This document shows positions 11,620 to 22,960 of a stretch of DNA of 64,000 nucleotides, one piece after another. Source of the stretch: Ascarosepion bandense (taxonomy: Eukaryota > Mollusca > Cephalopoda > Sepiida > Sepiidae); NCBI GenBank assembly GCA_037127315.1, contig JBBBDQ010001456.1, positions 1,703,501-1,767,500 on the forward strand. Direction: 5' to 3'. The position numbers were made by a program, and so were the translations under genes. The notes under the pieces were generated by a model that did no database searches, had not been told where the DNA came from, and saw nothing but the letters and a program-made list of their open reading frames with translations. Each line of letters begins with the position of its first letter. Position 1 is the stretch's first letter.

Positions 11620-11985
11620 TTTACATTGTTCAGACCACTGTCCTCATCTCTATTGTCATATTCATGACGTTTCAGCCTTGGGGCATATGACTAGGATAAA
11701 AATGTTGGTTAAATCCAAGTGATTTGACCCAAAAAGTTGAGTTCAATACCTGGCAACAGTAGTGGTGAACAAAAAACTTAGAGAGTTAAGTTAAATGAAG
11801 ATAACTAAGACATCCAGAAGTGGTATGACTCATGGAATGAGAATAGTCTACGCCAGTGATCGAAATAAAGGGTCCAGTTCAAAATTCCAGTCACCCAAAG
11901 AAGGTCGGAGTGTACAACAGCCAAAACATTGTGAATACGACAATATAGATGAGGACAACAGTCTGAACAATGTGAATAATTAAAT
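11620..11985. mobile_element. Penelope-type terminal repeat, foldback pair without ORF
   Basis: The left arm (about 11625-11700) is roughly the reverse complement of the right part (about 11900-11973). Both carry GATGAGGACA(A/G) followed by a CTGAACAATGT block. The right arm (from about 11775) shares its layout with copies at 21.54, 24.79 and 46.28 kb: AACTTAGAGAG, a GAATGAGAATAGT-like stretch, AATAAAGGGT, AAGAAGG..GAG.GTACAA..GCCAAAA, then GATGAGGACAA. At 21.5 kb the same repeat adjoins a Penelope-type reverse transcriptase, and that identifies the family. No coding part is present, so this is a solo, non-autonomous remnant. Confidence 0.6.
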
Positions 11986-13264
11986 TGTATGTTATCAGTA
12001 AGAAGGAATTTTTAAAATGGTAATTATTTGTAAATAAGGTGCTAAATTTTGCTACAAATGTACATGTTAATATCTAGAAAATCAATCAGAAGGGAGGGTT
12101 GGTATGTTTTTTGCAATGTTGCCATTGCATTTAATTCAAATGCCAAGTACAGTAGATATAGGTGAAAATTTCAATGAAAAAAATTCTTTTCTTAAATACT
12201 GGAAGTAGGAGTCTTTTATTTAAGATATGATTGTTGCTTATAAAATTAAAATAAGCAGTTTCTACCGGGTTAATAATGCAAAAAAAAAAAATATGTTGAT
12301 TTATAAGATATATTTTTGACATTCTAGTACAGTTTAATTTAGCTCCTAATTTAATATTAGCCTCAGAATGAAAATTCATATTTTTCAAATAAGCATCCCT
12401 TTCACGCACACATTTTTATCATCATTGTTAAAATATCACAGCAGTAAATTCTTGGTTGTATCCATTTGTTTTGATAAACAACAATATTTCACAATCCTTT
12501 GAATGTAATAACCTAGAAAACTCCTGCTGTTATCACTTTTAAATTTTCTGATAAAATGAATCTCTCCTACATATTTTACTTATTTAAATAAGTAAAATAA
12601 ATGACACCAAAACTCTGATTTATTTTTGTGTATGTTGATTATACTGGATGTTAGGGTGTCATTGCTAAAATCAATAATATGGCAAACAATTTTCTTGTTG
12701 AGGGATTAGTTGTAGCATCTCAGATGATATCTGTGCTGTGAGTATGTGATAACCGTAACAGTATTCTGAGTTTAAATGTTGCAGAATGTCTGTTCCAGAA
12801 TCAAGTGATTTGAATTATTTTTACTTAATATGGATAACTGAGAAAATTTGTAAACTTTACAATTTTCTTTGCTATTCACGAAGAGCTGTCTTAGATTAGT
12901 TTTGTTTCTGTATTGTACAGCACTTTAATTTGAATTGATATCTGAGTCTGTGAGATTTGTATATCCTACATAAGAAGTTTAAAGTTGAGTATATCTGATT
13001 ATAAAATAAGTTGGTATTGTTCTTGATATGTCTGGTAGTTTTAGCTTCCTTTTAAATACTTTAATTTGCCAATGATATTTGGATAAGCGTTACTAATGTG
13101 TGTTTGTTAAATGTTCTTTGGAGTAAATTATTTTAGAGGATTTTTTTTTTTTTTATGTCTAATTTTAAAAGGTGGATATGATGGATTGTAAATATTTGAT
13201 AACATCCAGTCTTAACATAGATATTAGTGAATAGGTTCCTTTCAAATACACTATTAGACCAAAA
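11986..13264. other. AT-rich tract with a 28-bp perfect palindrome
   Basis: No gene is supported. The palindrome at 12572-12599 (arms TATTTTACTTATTT and its complement, no spacer) is the only distinct structure. Confidence 0.5.
12572..12599. repeat. perfect 28-bp palindrome
   Basis: Two 14-base arms are exact complements with no loop. It is AT-rich, so some of it may be chance, but perfect 28-base symmetry is uncommon. Confidence 0.9.
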
Positions 13265-13267
13265 ATT

Positions 13268-13990
13268 ATATTAATCTGTTTTGACAGACATGTTTAAATT
13301 TTCAGCCATGTCATGGAAAATTTGAAAGTTAAATTTTCTACCATAGTAAGTATAAACACCATCTTCTGGAACTGCATATCCTCCAAGCCATATTTGCATA
13401 AATTTGTCTACAATGATTTGAGAGACTTTTTGTATGATAGCAGCTGTACTAAATCTGCTAACCATATCTATGATTTGCAAATGATAAAGATTACATGTCA
13501 ATTCATGCAAATCCATTATCACTTTCTTACAAGTGACTCAATATCTGGAATACATGTTCCAGCACTTTGAAACAAGACCAACAATCTGTTATAGGATGTA
13601 TATTCACAATGTTTATACAGTTCTAAAAAACATCTTTTTTCTGACCAAGAGACCATTTGTGATCAATGATCAGGATTTTCTCACTAATGTAGTCCTTCTG
13701 ATCCAAAAATTCACCTTTAGTACCATCTTTAATATTGCTGCAGTAGAGTCCAGTTGATGTGAAATGAACATCAATTCTTTGTCCAAACATAATGACATTA
13801 TCATTGCTTTAATCTCAAATAGTTCTTGCTCATTTCAAAGATGTTTTGCTCAGTAATAATGGAATTTCACAGTCAATGAATTCTGTCTCAATAAGACAGT
13901 TTATGGAATCAATTCTTGTTGGGAATTTAATATTTTGGTTACAGTATACAGTGGCACTATCAACCAAATTTGAATGCCATATGACTTTGA
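13268..13990 (-). pseudogene. LTR-retrotransposon pol relic: integrase N-terminal region and start of catalytic core
   Basis: Decayed integrase of an LTR retrotransposon, read on the minus strand. The best segment (13522-13271) holds MDLHEL, IIDMVSRFSTAAIIQK and GVYTYYGRKFNFQIF. This matches the start of an integrase core: the first catalytic Asp in IIDMVSRFS, and a region where intact enzymes have DNGxEF but here the second Asp is replaced (YYGRKF). Upstream, about 13980-13540 shows, in a broken frame, remnants with VMFGQRIDVHFTSTG and other pre-integrase residues. Several stops interrupt the frame. No LTRs were found near it. The lineage within LTR retrotransposons is uncertain. Confidence 0.65.
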
Positions 13991-14248
13991 TGGCAGTGTA
14001 CTTTATGCTCTTCTTCAGGTGACAATGAGTGAATAAAGTTTAAATGTCAGTTTGACCCATACATCGTTTGAGAGCATGCAGTGTCAGGAATAAAGTGACA
14101 GAACTATAATATACCGGGCACTAGAACAGGTTCAACTTCGTACTAGTTTCACACAATAGTCACTGGAAAATAAGAGGTGAGTCTAACGAGGAAGATGCTT
14201 GGAGGAAGTTTAGGCGGAATGGAAAAGGGTCATTCAACTCTGCTAAAG

Positions 14249-14251
<3 letters not shown>

Positions 14252-14294
<43 letters not shown>
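14252..14294. repeat. (TA)n microsatellite
   Basis: About 21 TA units, followed by a short CA run. Confidence 0.97.
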
Positions 14295-14295
<1 letters not shown>

Positions 14296-14300
<5 letters not shown>

Positions 14301-14770
14301 GCTAGGGTTTGGTCAGAGTGATTCACAAAACAATCTTTACCTTTCACGGCAGCACGTGGTGTATTCACTGGATGTTGAGGAAGGTCTTTGTGTAGAGAAT
14401 TTCAGCTGGTAGCTTGATATTCGTCTTGAACGAATAGCCGGAGAGAGGTCAATGCCTGGCCAGTAGCCCAACAACTCTGGGCTTTTCTACTATTTCTTCT
14501 CTTTTATATAGAAACGGGCCTATATTCATTGGCCCTCTCTTTCTTTGGTTTTTTTCCTTCTTTTCCCTGTAACCATAGTTACCAGGCTATTTAATGTCTT
14601 TTTGGGAAGGGTAGAACCTGACCCAGTGACCTCATTCATACTACTCTCCTTTCTGAAGTGGCAGAATCCTGACCGAATGCCCAGTTACTACTACTGTTAC
14701 TAAGGTGATTATTTTAGTCATGACCAAAGGCTTTTTGGGGCAAAAAAAAAAACGCTTCTAACTTCCTCGT
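14296..14770. other. unidentified interspersed-repeat-like segment
   Basis: GC content is visibly higher than in the flanks. The segment contains TATA-like TTTTATATAGAAACGGGCC near 14500, CT-rich runs and no ORF. A loosely similar arrangement, with a CCCAAC...TTTAT...GAACCGGCC order, occurs near 19370-19420. It may be LTR or 5' leader sequence of a retroelement, but I cannot name it. Confidence 0.3.
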
Positions 14771-15989
14771 TACAGTAAGATACAATGCTGTTCTGATATC
14801 TGCTGATTCCTTCCATGTAATTCTAGCCTCTTGCAAATGTCACTAAGTTGTTTTTTTGTGAGTTAAAGATATGTTGAGTTTATAGTCCGCTAAAAAGATA
14901 GTTAAACTAGGAAGCAATCAATTGTATTTCTTGAGGTGAAAGAAAGTTCATAGCTATTCATGTATGTATAGTGTTAATTCCTTGAAGGAATTTGGTTTTA
15001 CGTCAGCAAGACATACCTTCAGGAAAGGTGAGTGTGTGTTCAGTGATACTGGATTACGAAAAAAGAATATCAGAGCTGGTTAGCTTTGTCCATAGATGGT
15101 TCAAAACAGAAAGCCAACTGCACAATGTGCCAATAAAAATCTTTGACATTGGCAACATTTAAAAAGCTATGATAAAGGTCAGAAATACCAAGCAAGCAAT
15201 ATTTGGAGCTCAAATAGAAAATGGTAAGGCTAAACACTAAATGGTTTTCTTGGAACCACTCCAAAAGAAGCAATGCAAGTGATCTAAGACAAACTCTCTC
15301 TCTCTCTATCTTTTTCAGATTCAGATTAACCATTTATTCTCACTACCATTGAATTTTTGACTTTGCACATGCATAAACTATATTGCACAAGGAAGAAAGT
15401 TGGGTCGACTAGACTGAAGTTTAAGAGATTTTGTGTGAAACCAGTTGTTGTGGAGTTATTTTCGCAGTGGAGGCTAGTATTTATGCTAAAGTCAGTCCTA
15501 ATAGGTTCAACGTACAAAACATTAGGAACTAGATATATGTATTATGCAATGTGATCTTGCCAGGTCACTGACTACTTTCGTATTCGATTAACTGTTGACT
15601 ACCATCCAACATCGACTGACCCTCATTCCTCTTACTACTCCTACTTGAATTAGGTAGGAGAGTCTATTCACTATAGAAAAGGTGTGTTTCACCATAACAC
15701 CAGTAAAGCAAAAGCCTTTTCTATTTGTTGGTTTAAAACTAAGATTTTATAGTTTGTGTTTTTGTTTACCAAAATTTGTATTGTTTTGACTAATTTTATT
15801 TTTAAGTAGGTGTAAACACAAAAAAATTGACTGCACTGTTCTTGGATACATAACTTAGTTTTACGAGATATTGATATGACTCCACTATATATCTTTGTTT
15901 ATTGTCTTAGATACACTCTTTTAAGGTCATTTGCATGACTGAACCCTGAATTCATTTGTGAAAATAGATCTGTCACAGAAGATACTCTA
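14771..15989. other. non-coding tract
   Basis: Short ORFs on both strands near 15070-15550 show no domain I recognise and overlap one another. A CT run lies at 15295-15309. I see no feature worth naming. Confidence 0.4.
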
Positions 15990-16618
15990 AAAAGATGTCT
16001 TTTCTACATGATGGACAGAAAACAAGTCAGCAAATCTGATTGTGATGAGACCATCAATCAGTATAAAGAGTTCAAAGAGGAGGCAGCTGGAAATATTGCT
16101 TTTAAGAATTTCAGCAATGCAGACTATCTGGACACGTATTCTTTGTCTAGCAATAAAGAATATCAGAAACTGGAAAGTTGTTTGCAGATTGCTGGTATTC
16201 TCTCATAGATAGAACTCAGTGGAGAGAGGTTTTTCAGTCAATAAGGAAATTTCCACTGATAATATGAAACAGCAGACTCTGGTTGCACAGTGCATTATCA
16301 TGGGCTATTTGTCCACAGTTAGAGGTTCTTCTCTGCAATGCTAGAACAATACCTTGAGACTGAGAAGAAAAAAAGCAGCTAGACAAAAACAGAAATCTAT
16401 GCTTATGGAAATTGAAGAAGTGAAAACCAAAAAACATAATCTTGAAAATTGCACACAAGATTTGCTCAAGTCAGCTGACAGCTATGTGGAGGAAGCTGAG
16501 CAGACTTGGAACTTCACACTTATCAATGCCATGCAAAAATCTGCAAAGGACAAGTCCATAGAGATACCAAAATTGAAAGAGGTGCTGAATGCTAAACTAG
16601 ATGAACTGAAAAAATGTT
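15990..16618 (+). pseudogene. C-terminal relic of a hAT-like transposon protein
   Basis: Two plus-strand segments in different frames belong to one degenerate protein. The first (about 15990-16208, continuing in a shifted frame to about 16330) holds QVSKSDCDETINQYKEF, NADYLDTYS, KLESCLQIAGILS and then SVERGFSVNKEI with a QQTLVAQCII stretch. The second (16354-16618) is lysine- and glutamate-rich and predicted coiled coil, ending LNAKLDELKKC. The SVERxFSxNKE pattern followed by a charged coiled-coil tail is shared by a family of transposon-derived proteins in invertebrate genomes, where the ERxFS motif resembles the hAT dimerisation region. At least one frameshift and an in-frame stop at 16207 mark it as dead. 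The function and exact superfamily are inferences. Confidence 0.5.
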
Positions 16619-19600
16619 AAGATCATTGTTCTGTGCAATGAAAGCCATGATTAGTAGGGGTAGCTAAGATGTGTAGTCTTTGTGGAAATTTTTATTTGTA
16701 GTTCTGTTCATTAAAATTATTATACTTAACTTCACAGGAAATGTGCAGCAATCAAGAATTTTTGTGACATTCACAAACCATGAGTAGTTTAGATAGCTGA
16801 AATACATAGCAGTAAGAATTAAAATGTGTAATTCAAAATTTTCAAGTGCAGTAGAATTCCAAGATGTGTACCATAACCAGGTCTGCATTCACTTGTGATT
16901 TCACCTTCAACACTGATTTATTCACTGCTTTCAAATGATCCATGTGACATGAATTATTGGAAGCAGTGTCGCTTTTCTTTGAACATCTCATCTGCCAAAC
17001 TATTAAAAGATAAATCACAAAATTTGTTTTTTTGAAATTGATGACTATTCAGTGTGTGCATGCATGTTAGTTTCAGTCCTTAAAACTTTTTAACATAGTC
17101 CTGGAATTTTTTTTACACAGATCTGTGGGAATCCCGTATCAAAGAAAAATCACAAAGATGTGTGACAATGTGGACTTCATTGTATGCTTCATAATTGTAT
17201 AGTTATGCCATTACTGTTTTAGTGCATCCTTAGTCTTTTCTAAGTTTGACCATACCAAATCTTTTTACCAAATCTCAGTCAAAATCATATCAATAGTAGA
17301 ACCTAAAACACTATTGGGTTTATTTAAATTTCTGAGAATGTCTTTTGATTCCTTCTGTAAAATGGAAATGTTGAGTTGCCTATATTGATTAAATTCTATT
17401 ACAAGAATTGTTCGGGCATACAGAATTGTTTTTTTTTAATACTACAATATTTCAACAGGTTCATTCTGCAGCTTTCTTCTATTAGACACTCCATTTAAAG
17501 AGAGAAATCTATTTTTTCCAATACTGTTCACGTTTATATTAATACCACATAGATGGATACTTCTTTGTCAAAATGAGTCATCTCGAACAGTTCTCTTGAC
17601 TAAGAACTGATATAATGCCTTTCTGAGCTTCCAAGAGCTCAATCATAACCTGGGAGGAAAATTTCTCAAGTCACTGTACAAAGAGCATTCATTTTGGGGA
17701 GTCTTTCATGAGCCTTATCAGCCAAGCGCACATTTCTCAAAAACTGAAAGGTTTTATTGATGATCTCTTTCTCACAGTTTTATCATTATTGCCTTTGCAT
17801 TGACATCCAAAATGCATCTCTTCTTTACTTGCTTCTTTTAAGTTTTTATTCCTTCATACTCATAAGTATTTATCATCAAGTTATATGTTGTATCATAGAC
17901 AAAGGTACAATTTAACAAAATGTAAGTCTAAGAGGAAAGATTACCAAGCCATAGAATAAAAGGTTTATTTAGCACAAGAATTATTACAAATGAGAATAGT
18001 ACTACCAGGTTCTAATCTGTAAGCAAGACTCACTAGTGAAAATACTTGTACTCATTTATTCATGATAAACTTAGTCCACCATACTGTTCATAGGGAGTGC
18101 TGGGATATTCTATTATAACATTATAGGAAGTGGATAATGGCAATTTATGCACATGCACAATTAGGATTTTATAAGTTCACACTACTTTGCCATAGAAGGT
18201 TCTAAGAATTGCAAAGAAAAAAATCTATAAAATTAACATGTAGTTCTCCCAGTCTGTCAACCCATATACCAGCTGTTTCTTTTGTACAGCTACCAACCAA
18301 TCATGAAACTCGGTAGGTGGGTAACTTCATCCCACCCAACAGACTCCTAAAAGCCGCCATTATTTCTGTACTGTCTGACTCAGTCATTCTCATCTTATCT
18401 ATTCTAGTAGTGTTCCTCAATTAATATGTAAATTTGAAGGACAAGGGTGACACTAAATCCCTACTGGCTGTTTTCATGTACCACAATTGAGCAATAAAAA
18501 AAATAATTGAGGGAAACCAAAAAGTAACTTACCTGGGGTGTGCTTCTGCTGCTGTTTTGTTGTTCCTGTAACTATCGGCTCTTTGGATCAATATAATCAT
18601 GCAATTTAGTCTCTTTTATTTATTTATTTTTTTGTTTGTATTCTACACTTGCAAGGGTTCTTTCTTTTTCTTTCTTTCAATGTATTCTAGGTAATTCTTG
18701 AGTATAATCTTTGGTTGCAGCATTAATTGTAACTTCTTTCCTTAAATGTCTTCTTGGTATCTCTTGGATGGAATCCTGGTCACGAAAACAATTGAAACAC
18801 TGTATCCTCACTCCACTAGACCAACACACTTCACAAGACTGGCCATTGGTCCAGTATTACAGGTTAGACACAAGTCTCCGGTTCCCAATGTCAATTTGAT
18901 GTCCCCCCTCCCCAAGCCACATTGTAATTGTTCTGATTCTGGAGAGTGGTCATCAGATCATAGAAACTTGGAGGCTCCCTGTTGGTCCCACCTGCATGTT
19001 CATCAGGTGAGAATTGGATTAACAAAAAAATAAATATAACCAAGTCAGTGTGACTTTGGAAGAACAAAAGTTTTTTTTTTTATAAATGAAAAACAAACAC
19101 GCAAAATAAAAACAAATACTGCAAATAATCTCAGTAAAAGAGAGATGTGGCTTTGGTTTAACCTCTTTTTGGTCTGTTCTTAGTGCAACTAGTACAAACT
19201 TCAATGTTCCCCTTCTCAATAGTAGTAATAGTATTAGTAGGATAGCAGTATTTAGATGTTAGCGGCAGTATTTTACGTCTTTACCCTCAGCATCAGGAAC
19301 AGACAGCAGGCACTTCCTTTCAATCTCTGACGTCTTAACTCAGTTCAACTGCATTTCAAGACAGTTGAATCCCAACTCCTACTCACCCAGTCTTTATTTT
19401 GCTTGCCTCTTTTATTAAGAGAACCGGCCTAACATGTCCCACTTATGATGTATTTGTCTTTCTAGCATGAATGTTTTGACATACTATCAAAGTACAACCT
19501 CACTCCTCCAAGAATAAACAATTTACTTTTTCCTCAATTGGTTTTCAAGGTTCACAACAAAACGCTAGTGTTTTATCACCTTGCTATTAGTTATTCTACC

Positions 19601-20590
19601 ATCCTTTTGTAAACTACAGCAATTCTTGTTTAAAAAAGAGTTTTAGATTAGTACATCCTTAATTTTAACCTCAATCCTTATAGTGTCAAAATCCATTTCT
19701 CTTTAAAATTTCCAAATTATTACTGTTTCAGTAATTTTCCATGAGCAATCTGATGCCCTTTGTAAAAAAGATTAGAAAAAAAAAGATTGTATTTCTAAAT
19801 TAACCTTCTGTACATTAACATTTCAAAGTCTTTACAGCATATCAACATCTTGGTCATTCAAAGACACCTTTCTTTGATTTAGTGTTTTCTGTTTTACAGC
19901 ACATCCCTCCTCACTACCACTATTACCATTTCAGGGGTGACTTCGTCCCTGCCACAAGGAGTCTAGCAACTAAAGCTAGAGCAAAAATGCTAAAGGATTT
20001 GAAATCAGTTGGAGGAGAAAACCAGATAACTGATTCTTGGCAAATGGTGGATGTGAGGCTATTATAAAATTATCAGCGATTGCACACGGAAATGACATTT
20101 GACGATATGTAACACTATTTCTGGTGAAGAGAAAGGGAGAAGAAGAGAAGAACAAATAATAATCGAATATTTTTTTCTTTATTATTCATCCACTAAAATC
20201 TCGGCAAAAGATATGTCGAGACCATCCAGAAAAAATAGATAAAGTTTTTTATGACTCTTGAGTTCTGGCCACCAAGTAAGGTAAAAGATTCTTATCACAA
20301 AAAGTGGAAAAGGTGTAACACTATTTGGTGCTAAAGGGTTAAAAGATAGAAGGAAAGACATCCAGATAAGTAAATGAAGATTTTTCTGTTTTGTTAAAAA
20401 AAAAACGAATCTCAAAAACCTAAAGAGATTTCCCATGGAGAGGCAAAGTGCAAAAAAGCCATGTGGCAAATATAGACTATGGAGAGATTTTATACAAGCA
20501 AAAATTGAAATAATACAAATTTCTCAGTGACCAGCCAATTTGTGACAGTGAATGAGACTGCACTATAAACAGGTACAAAAATAAAAATTT
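16619..20590. other. non-coding tract, about 4 kb
   Basis: No gene is supported. Weak protein-like remnants may exist on the minus strand near 17590-17800, perhaps from the same transposon class as at 16 kb, but I could not assign them. The stretch 19200-19440 is slightly GC-richer. ORFs at 18711-19033 and 19882-20067 have no recognisable domain. T-rich and A-rich runs are common. Confidence 0.4.
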
Positions 20591-20599
20591 CTTTGTGAA

Positions 20600-21270
20600 T
20601 GAAGCATTTAATTAATGACCCTGATAAGAAATCAACAGAGATGTCTGGCAAGGGACCAAGGCATCGATTGAGAAGGGAAAGCTCGTAGATGAGCTGTCCA
20701 ATAGAGAAACCATGTACATGGTGTTTAATGCCGTGGAAGGATGTGTCAAAGTGTATAGAGGAGTGCCTCGTAACAGATCCCCAGATGACATGGAAGGATG
20801 TAGCAGAGTTAGTGCTAAAGGAATTTGCCGATGAGGGCACTGCTGTAAGGACCATGAGAGAGCTCACATGTTTAGTACAATTAAAGGGTGAGACTCAGCA
20901 AATTAGAAGTTAGGGCCTAGAGTATGACCTCCCATGCCTATTTCGAAGAAATGTTGAACAACCCAGTTATACAAGCCCACTTGGCCAACCTGTATGTAGA
21001 TGTGCTCTGGAATGTGTGCATAAGACATGACCTGATAAGGTGGATGCCGATTAAGCTGTCAGAAGCTGTGACTTTAGTGAAGGACAACCAAGGAGTTTGG
21101 GACCCCCACCCACACACACACACACACCATGTAGGATAAAACAAGAAGAGGTCAAACCAGAGAAGGAATGGGAGGAGAACCCTAATAGAAGAGCCTGGAC
21201 ATTAGGGAATGGATTCTACAAGTCTATACCTAGCTGAACAGGGATCATCTGTTAGACCTGTCATTACAAA
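20600..21270 (+). pseudogene. Ty3-type gag fragment
   Basis: Degenerate capsid-region gag of an LTR retrotransposon. In one frame, 20689-20910 contains MPWKDVSKCIEECLV, QMTWKDVAELVLKEFADE and GTAVRTMRELTCLVQLKG. In the next frame, 20924-21060 contains YFEEMLNNPVIQAHLANLYV and a run like RHDLIRWMPIKLSEAVTL. This helix-rich layout (a W..V...L..EF segment, then ...PVIQAHLANLYVDGL-type sequence) is typical of Ty3 gag. A CA run at about 21111-21127 and stops follow. The frame changes around 20915. No protease or RT of the same element is attached, and the sequence ends at the Penelope terminal repeat near 21290. Confidence 0.55.
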
Positions 21271-21289
21271 AGTCATAGACTGTTTGACA

Positions 21290-21660
21290 AAATGGAGGAC
21301 TATTGTCCTCATCTTTGTTGCCATTTGTATGATGTTTTGATTGTTGTACGCACTGGCTTTCTTCAGGTGCTAGGAATTTCGAACTGAACCCTTTATTACA
21401 ATCACTGGGGTATATCATCCACATTCTTTGCGTAAAGCCTCAATGGGAAGTCATGAGTTATCTCCCTCTAACCCTCCAAGTTACTTTTTCACCACTGCTG
21501 TAGCCTGGTATTGAACTCACAACTCTATAATATGTAATAAAGGGTTTGGTTTGAAATTCCTAGCACCTGAAGAAGGCCGGAGCATACAACGGCCAAAACG
21601 TCATACAAATGGCAACACAGATGAGGACAACAGTCTGAATAATGTAAATACTACCTCATC
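21290..21660. mobile_element. Penelope-type terminal repeats in inverted arrangement
   Basis: The left half (about 21295-21390) is the inverse of the right half (about 21535-21645). TGTCCTCATCTTTGTTGCCATTTGTATGA on the left mirrors TCATACAAATGGCAACACAGATGAGGAC on the right, and CTTCAGGTGCTAGGAATTTCGAA mirrors GAAATTCCTAGCACCTGAAG. The right half contains CTGAAGA, a 5-bp stem GGCCG/CGGCC with a 10-base loop, then AAAACGTC: a hammerhead-ribozyme-like layout, though incomplete. The repeat runs straight into the RT pseudogene at 21.68 kb, as expected for pseudo-LTRs of Penelope-like elements. Confidence 0.7.
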
Positions 21661-21679
21661 TCAGAAATATAAACAAATA

Positions 21680-22960
21680 CTAAAGGATCGGTATGAACCA
21701 AATACATCGAAAATATGGAGAACAATAGAAAATTTCTACCTGATGCTGGCACAAATATCAAACCACCTGACATTCCTTCACTGATGCAGGGAACTACAAC
21801 TCATCCCTGAAGGCTTGGAACCGAGACTTGCCGTCAATTCAAGGACAGCCTGTCTGGTCATGGAAAAAGTGGGACACGCCCTGGTCTGAGAATGTATCCA
21901 GTACAACTGATGGATGAAATGGAAATTACATACCGATATCTCCCAGAGTCTCAAAACATTCCTCAGCAGAATCACTGATGAAGATGACCAAAAAAGGATT
22001 TGGCAGGAATTGGACAAATCTTTTCAGCAAGAATTCAACGCAATCAAGGTAAATAGGTTAAAAGATCTGAAGAGAACACATGAGGTCCATCACCCACCTG
22101 TGAAGGCAGTTGTCGACATCAGTTGAGCGCCTCTGAGAAGTCAGTGCTGAACAAGTCTCAACTTCGCAACAACCGTCAGCCGGATACCATACTTAGACAT
22201 CATTGGCCCGCATCAAGGAATTAGCCTTGAACATCCCTCAGGCTCAGGCGGATGACTAAGATGGAAAGTGAGACAGACATTGGAGAAAGACAAGCCACCC
22301 AAACCAAACATCACAAAAGAGGAGGGTCTAGCAATCAGGACCCTACAGAAGAATGAGAACATCATCATACTACCAGCTGATAAAGGCAATGCAACTGTAG
22401 TGATGGATAGAACTGAATACACCAAGAAACTGGAAAACCTTATTACAAGTGGTAGCTATAGCAAGGTAAAGAAAGACCCCATGTTGAAAAAAGAATGACA
22501 GCTATTGCAGATCCTAATCAAGAACAAGAATCACTTCCAGCCTAGGACATACAAGCAGTTGTCTCAACATTACAGCAAGCTATCTCACATGTATGGTCTA
22601 CCTAAGATTCATAAAGACGGTATTTTGCTCAGGCCGATTGTAAGCAGCCTAGGCTCGGCGTGCTACCCTCTGAGTCACTTTGTTATAGATATAATTGACC
22701 CACTTATAGAAAAGTCATCATCATATGTTCAAAACTCTGCCCACTTCATGAAACTTATCAAAGATGCTCCCATCCAATGCAACCAGATGGTGAGCCTGGA
22801 TGTGGTAAGTTTGTTCACCAAGGTACCCACGGTGGAGGCACTATCTATAGTCAGGGACAGACTGGCCTCGGACTTATCCCTAAGAGAATGTACCAGTGTT
22901 CAACTAGATAACCTGATGGAGATGCTGACTTTCTGCACACAAACAACACACTTCTGATTG
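21680..22960 (+). pseudogene. Penelope-like element reverse transcriptase, N-terminal half
   Basis: Reverse transcriptase of a Penelope-like retroelement, which uses a telomerase-related RT. The frame is broken but is readable in order: a leader with TLKDRYEPNTSKIW-type sequence, 22268-22498 with NIIILPADKGNATVVMDR, then 22505-22957 with YGLPKIHKDG, LRPIVSSLGSACYPLSHF and MVSLDVVSLFTKVPTVEA. YGLPKIHK, RPIVSS and SLDVVSLFTKVP are diagnostic of Penelope-like RTs; the D of SLDVVSLF is a catalytic Asp of motif A. The frame stops at 22498 and shifts near 22255. At about 22960 it ends abruptly and is joined to Ty3-type RT sequence, so the YxDD motif and the GIY-YIG endonuclease are missing. Confidence 0.85.
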
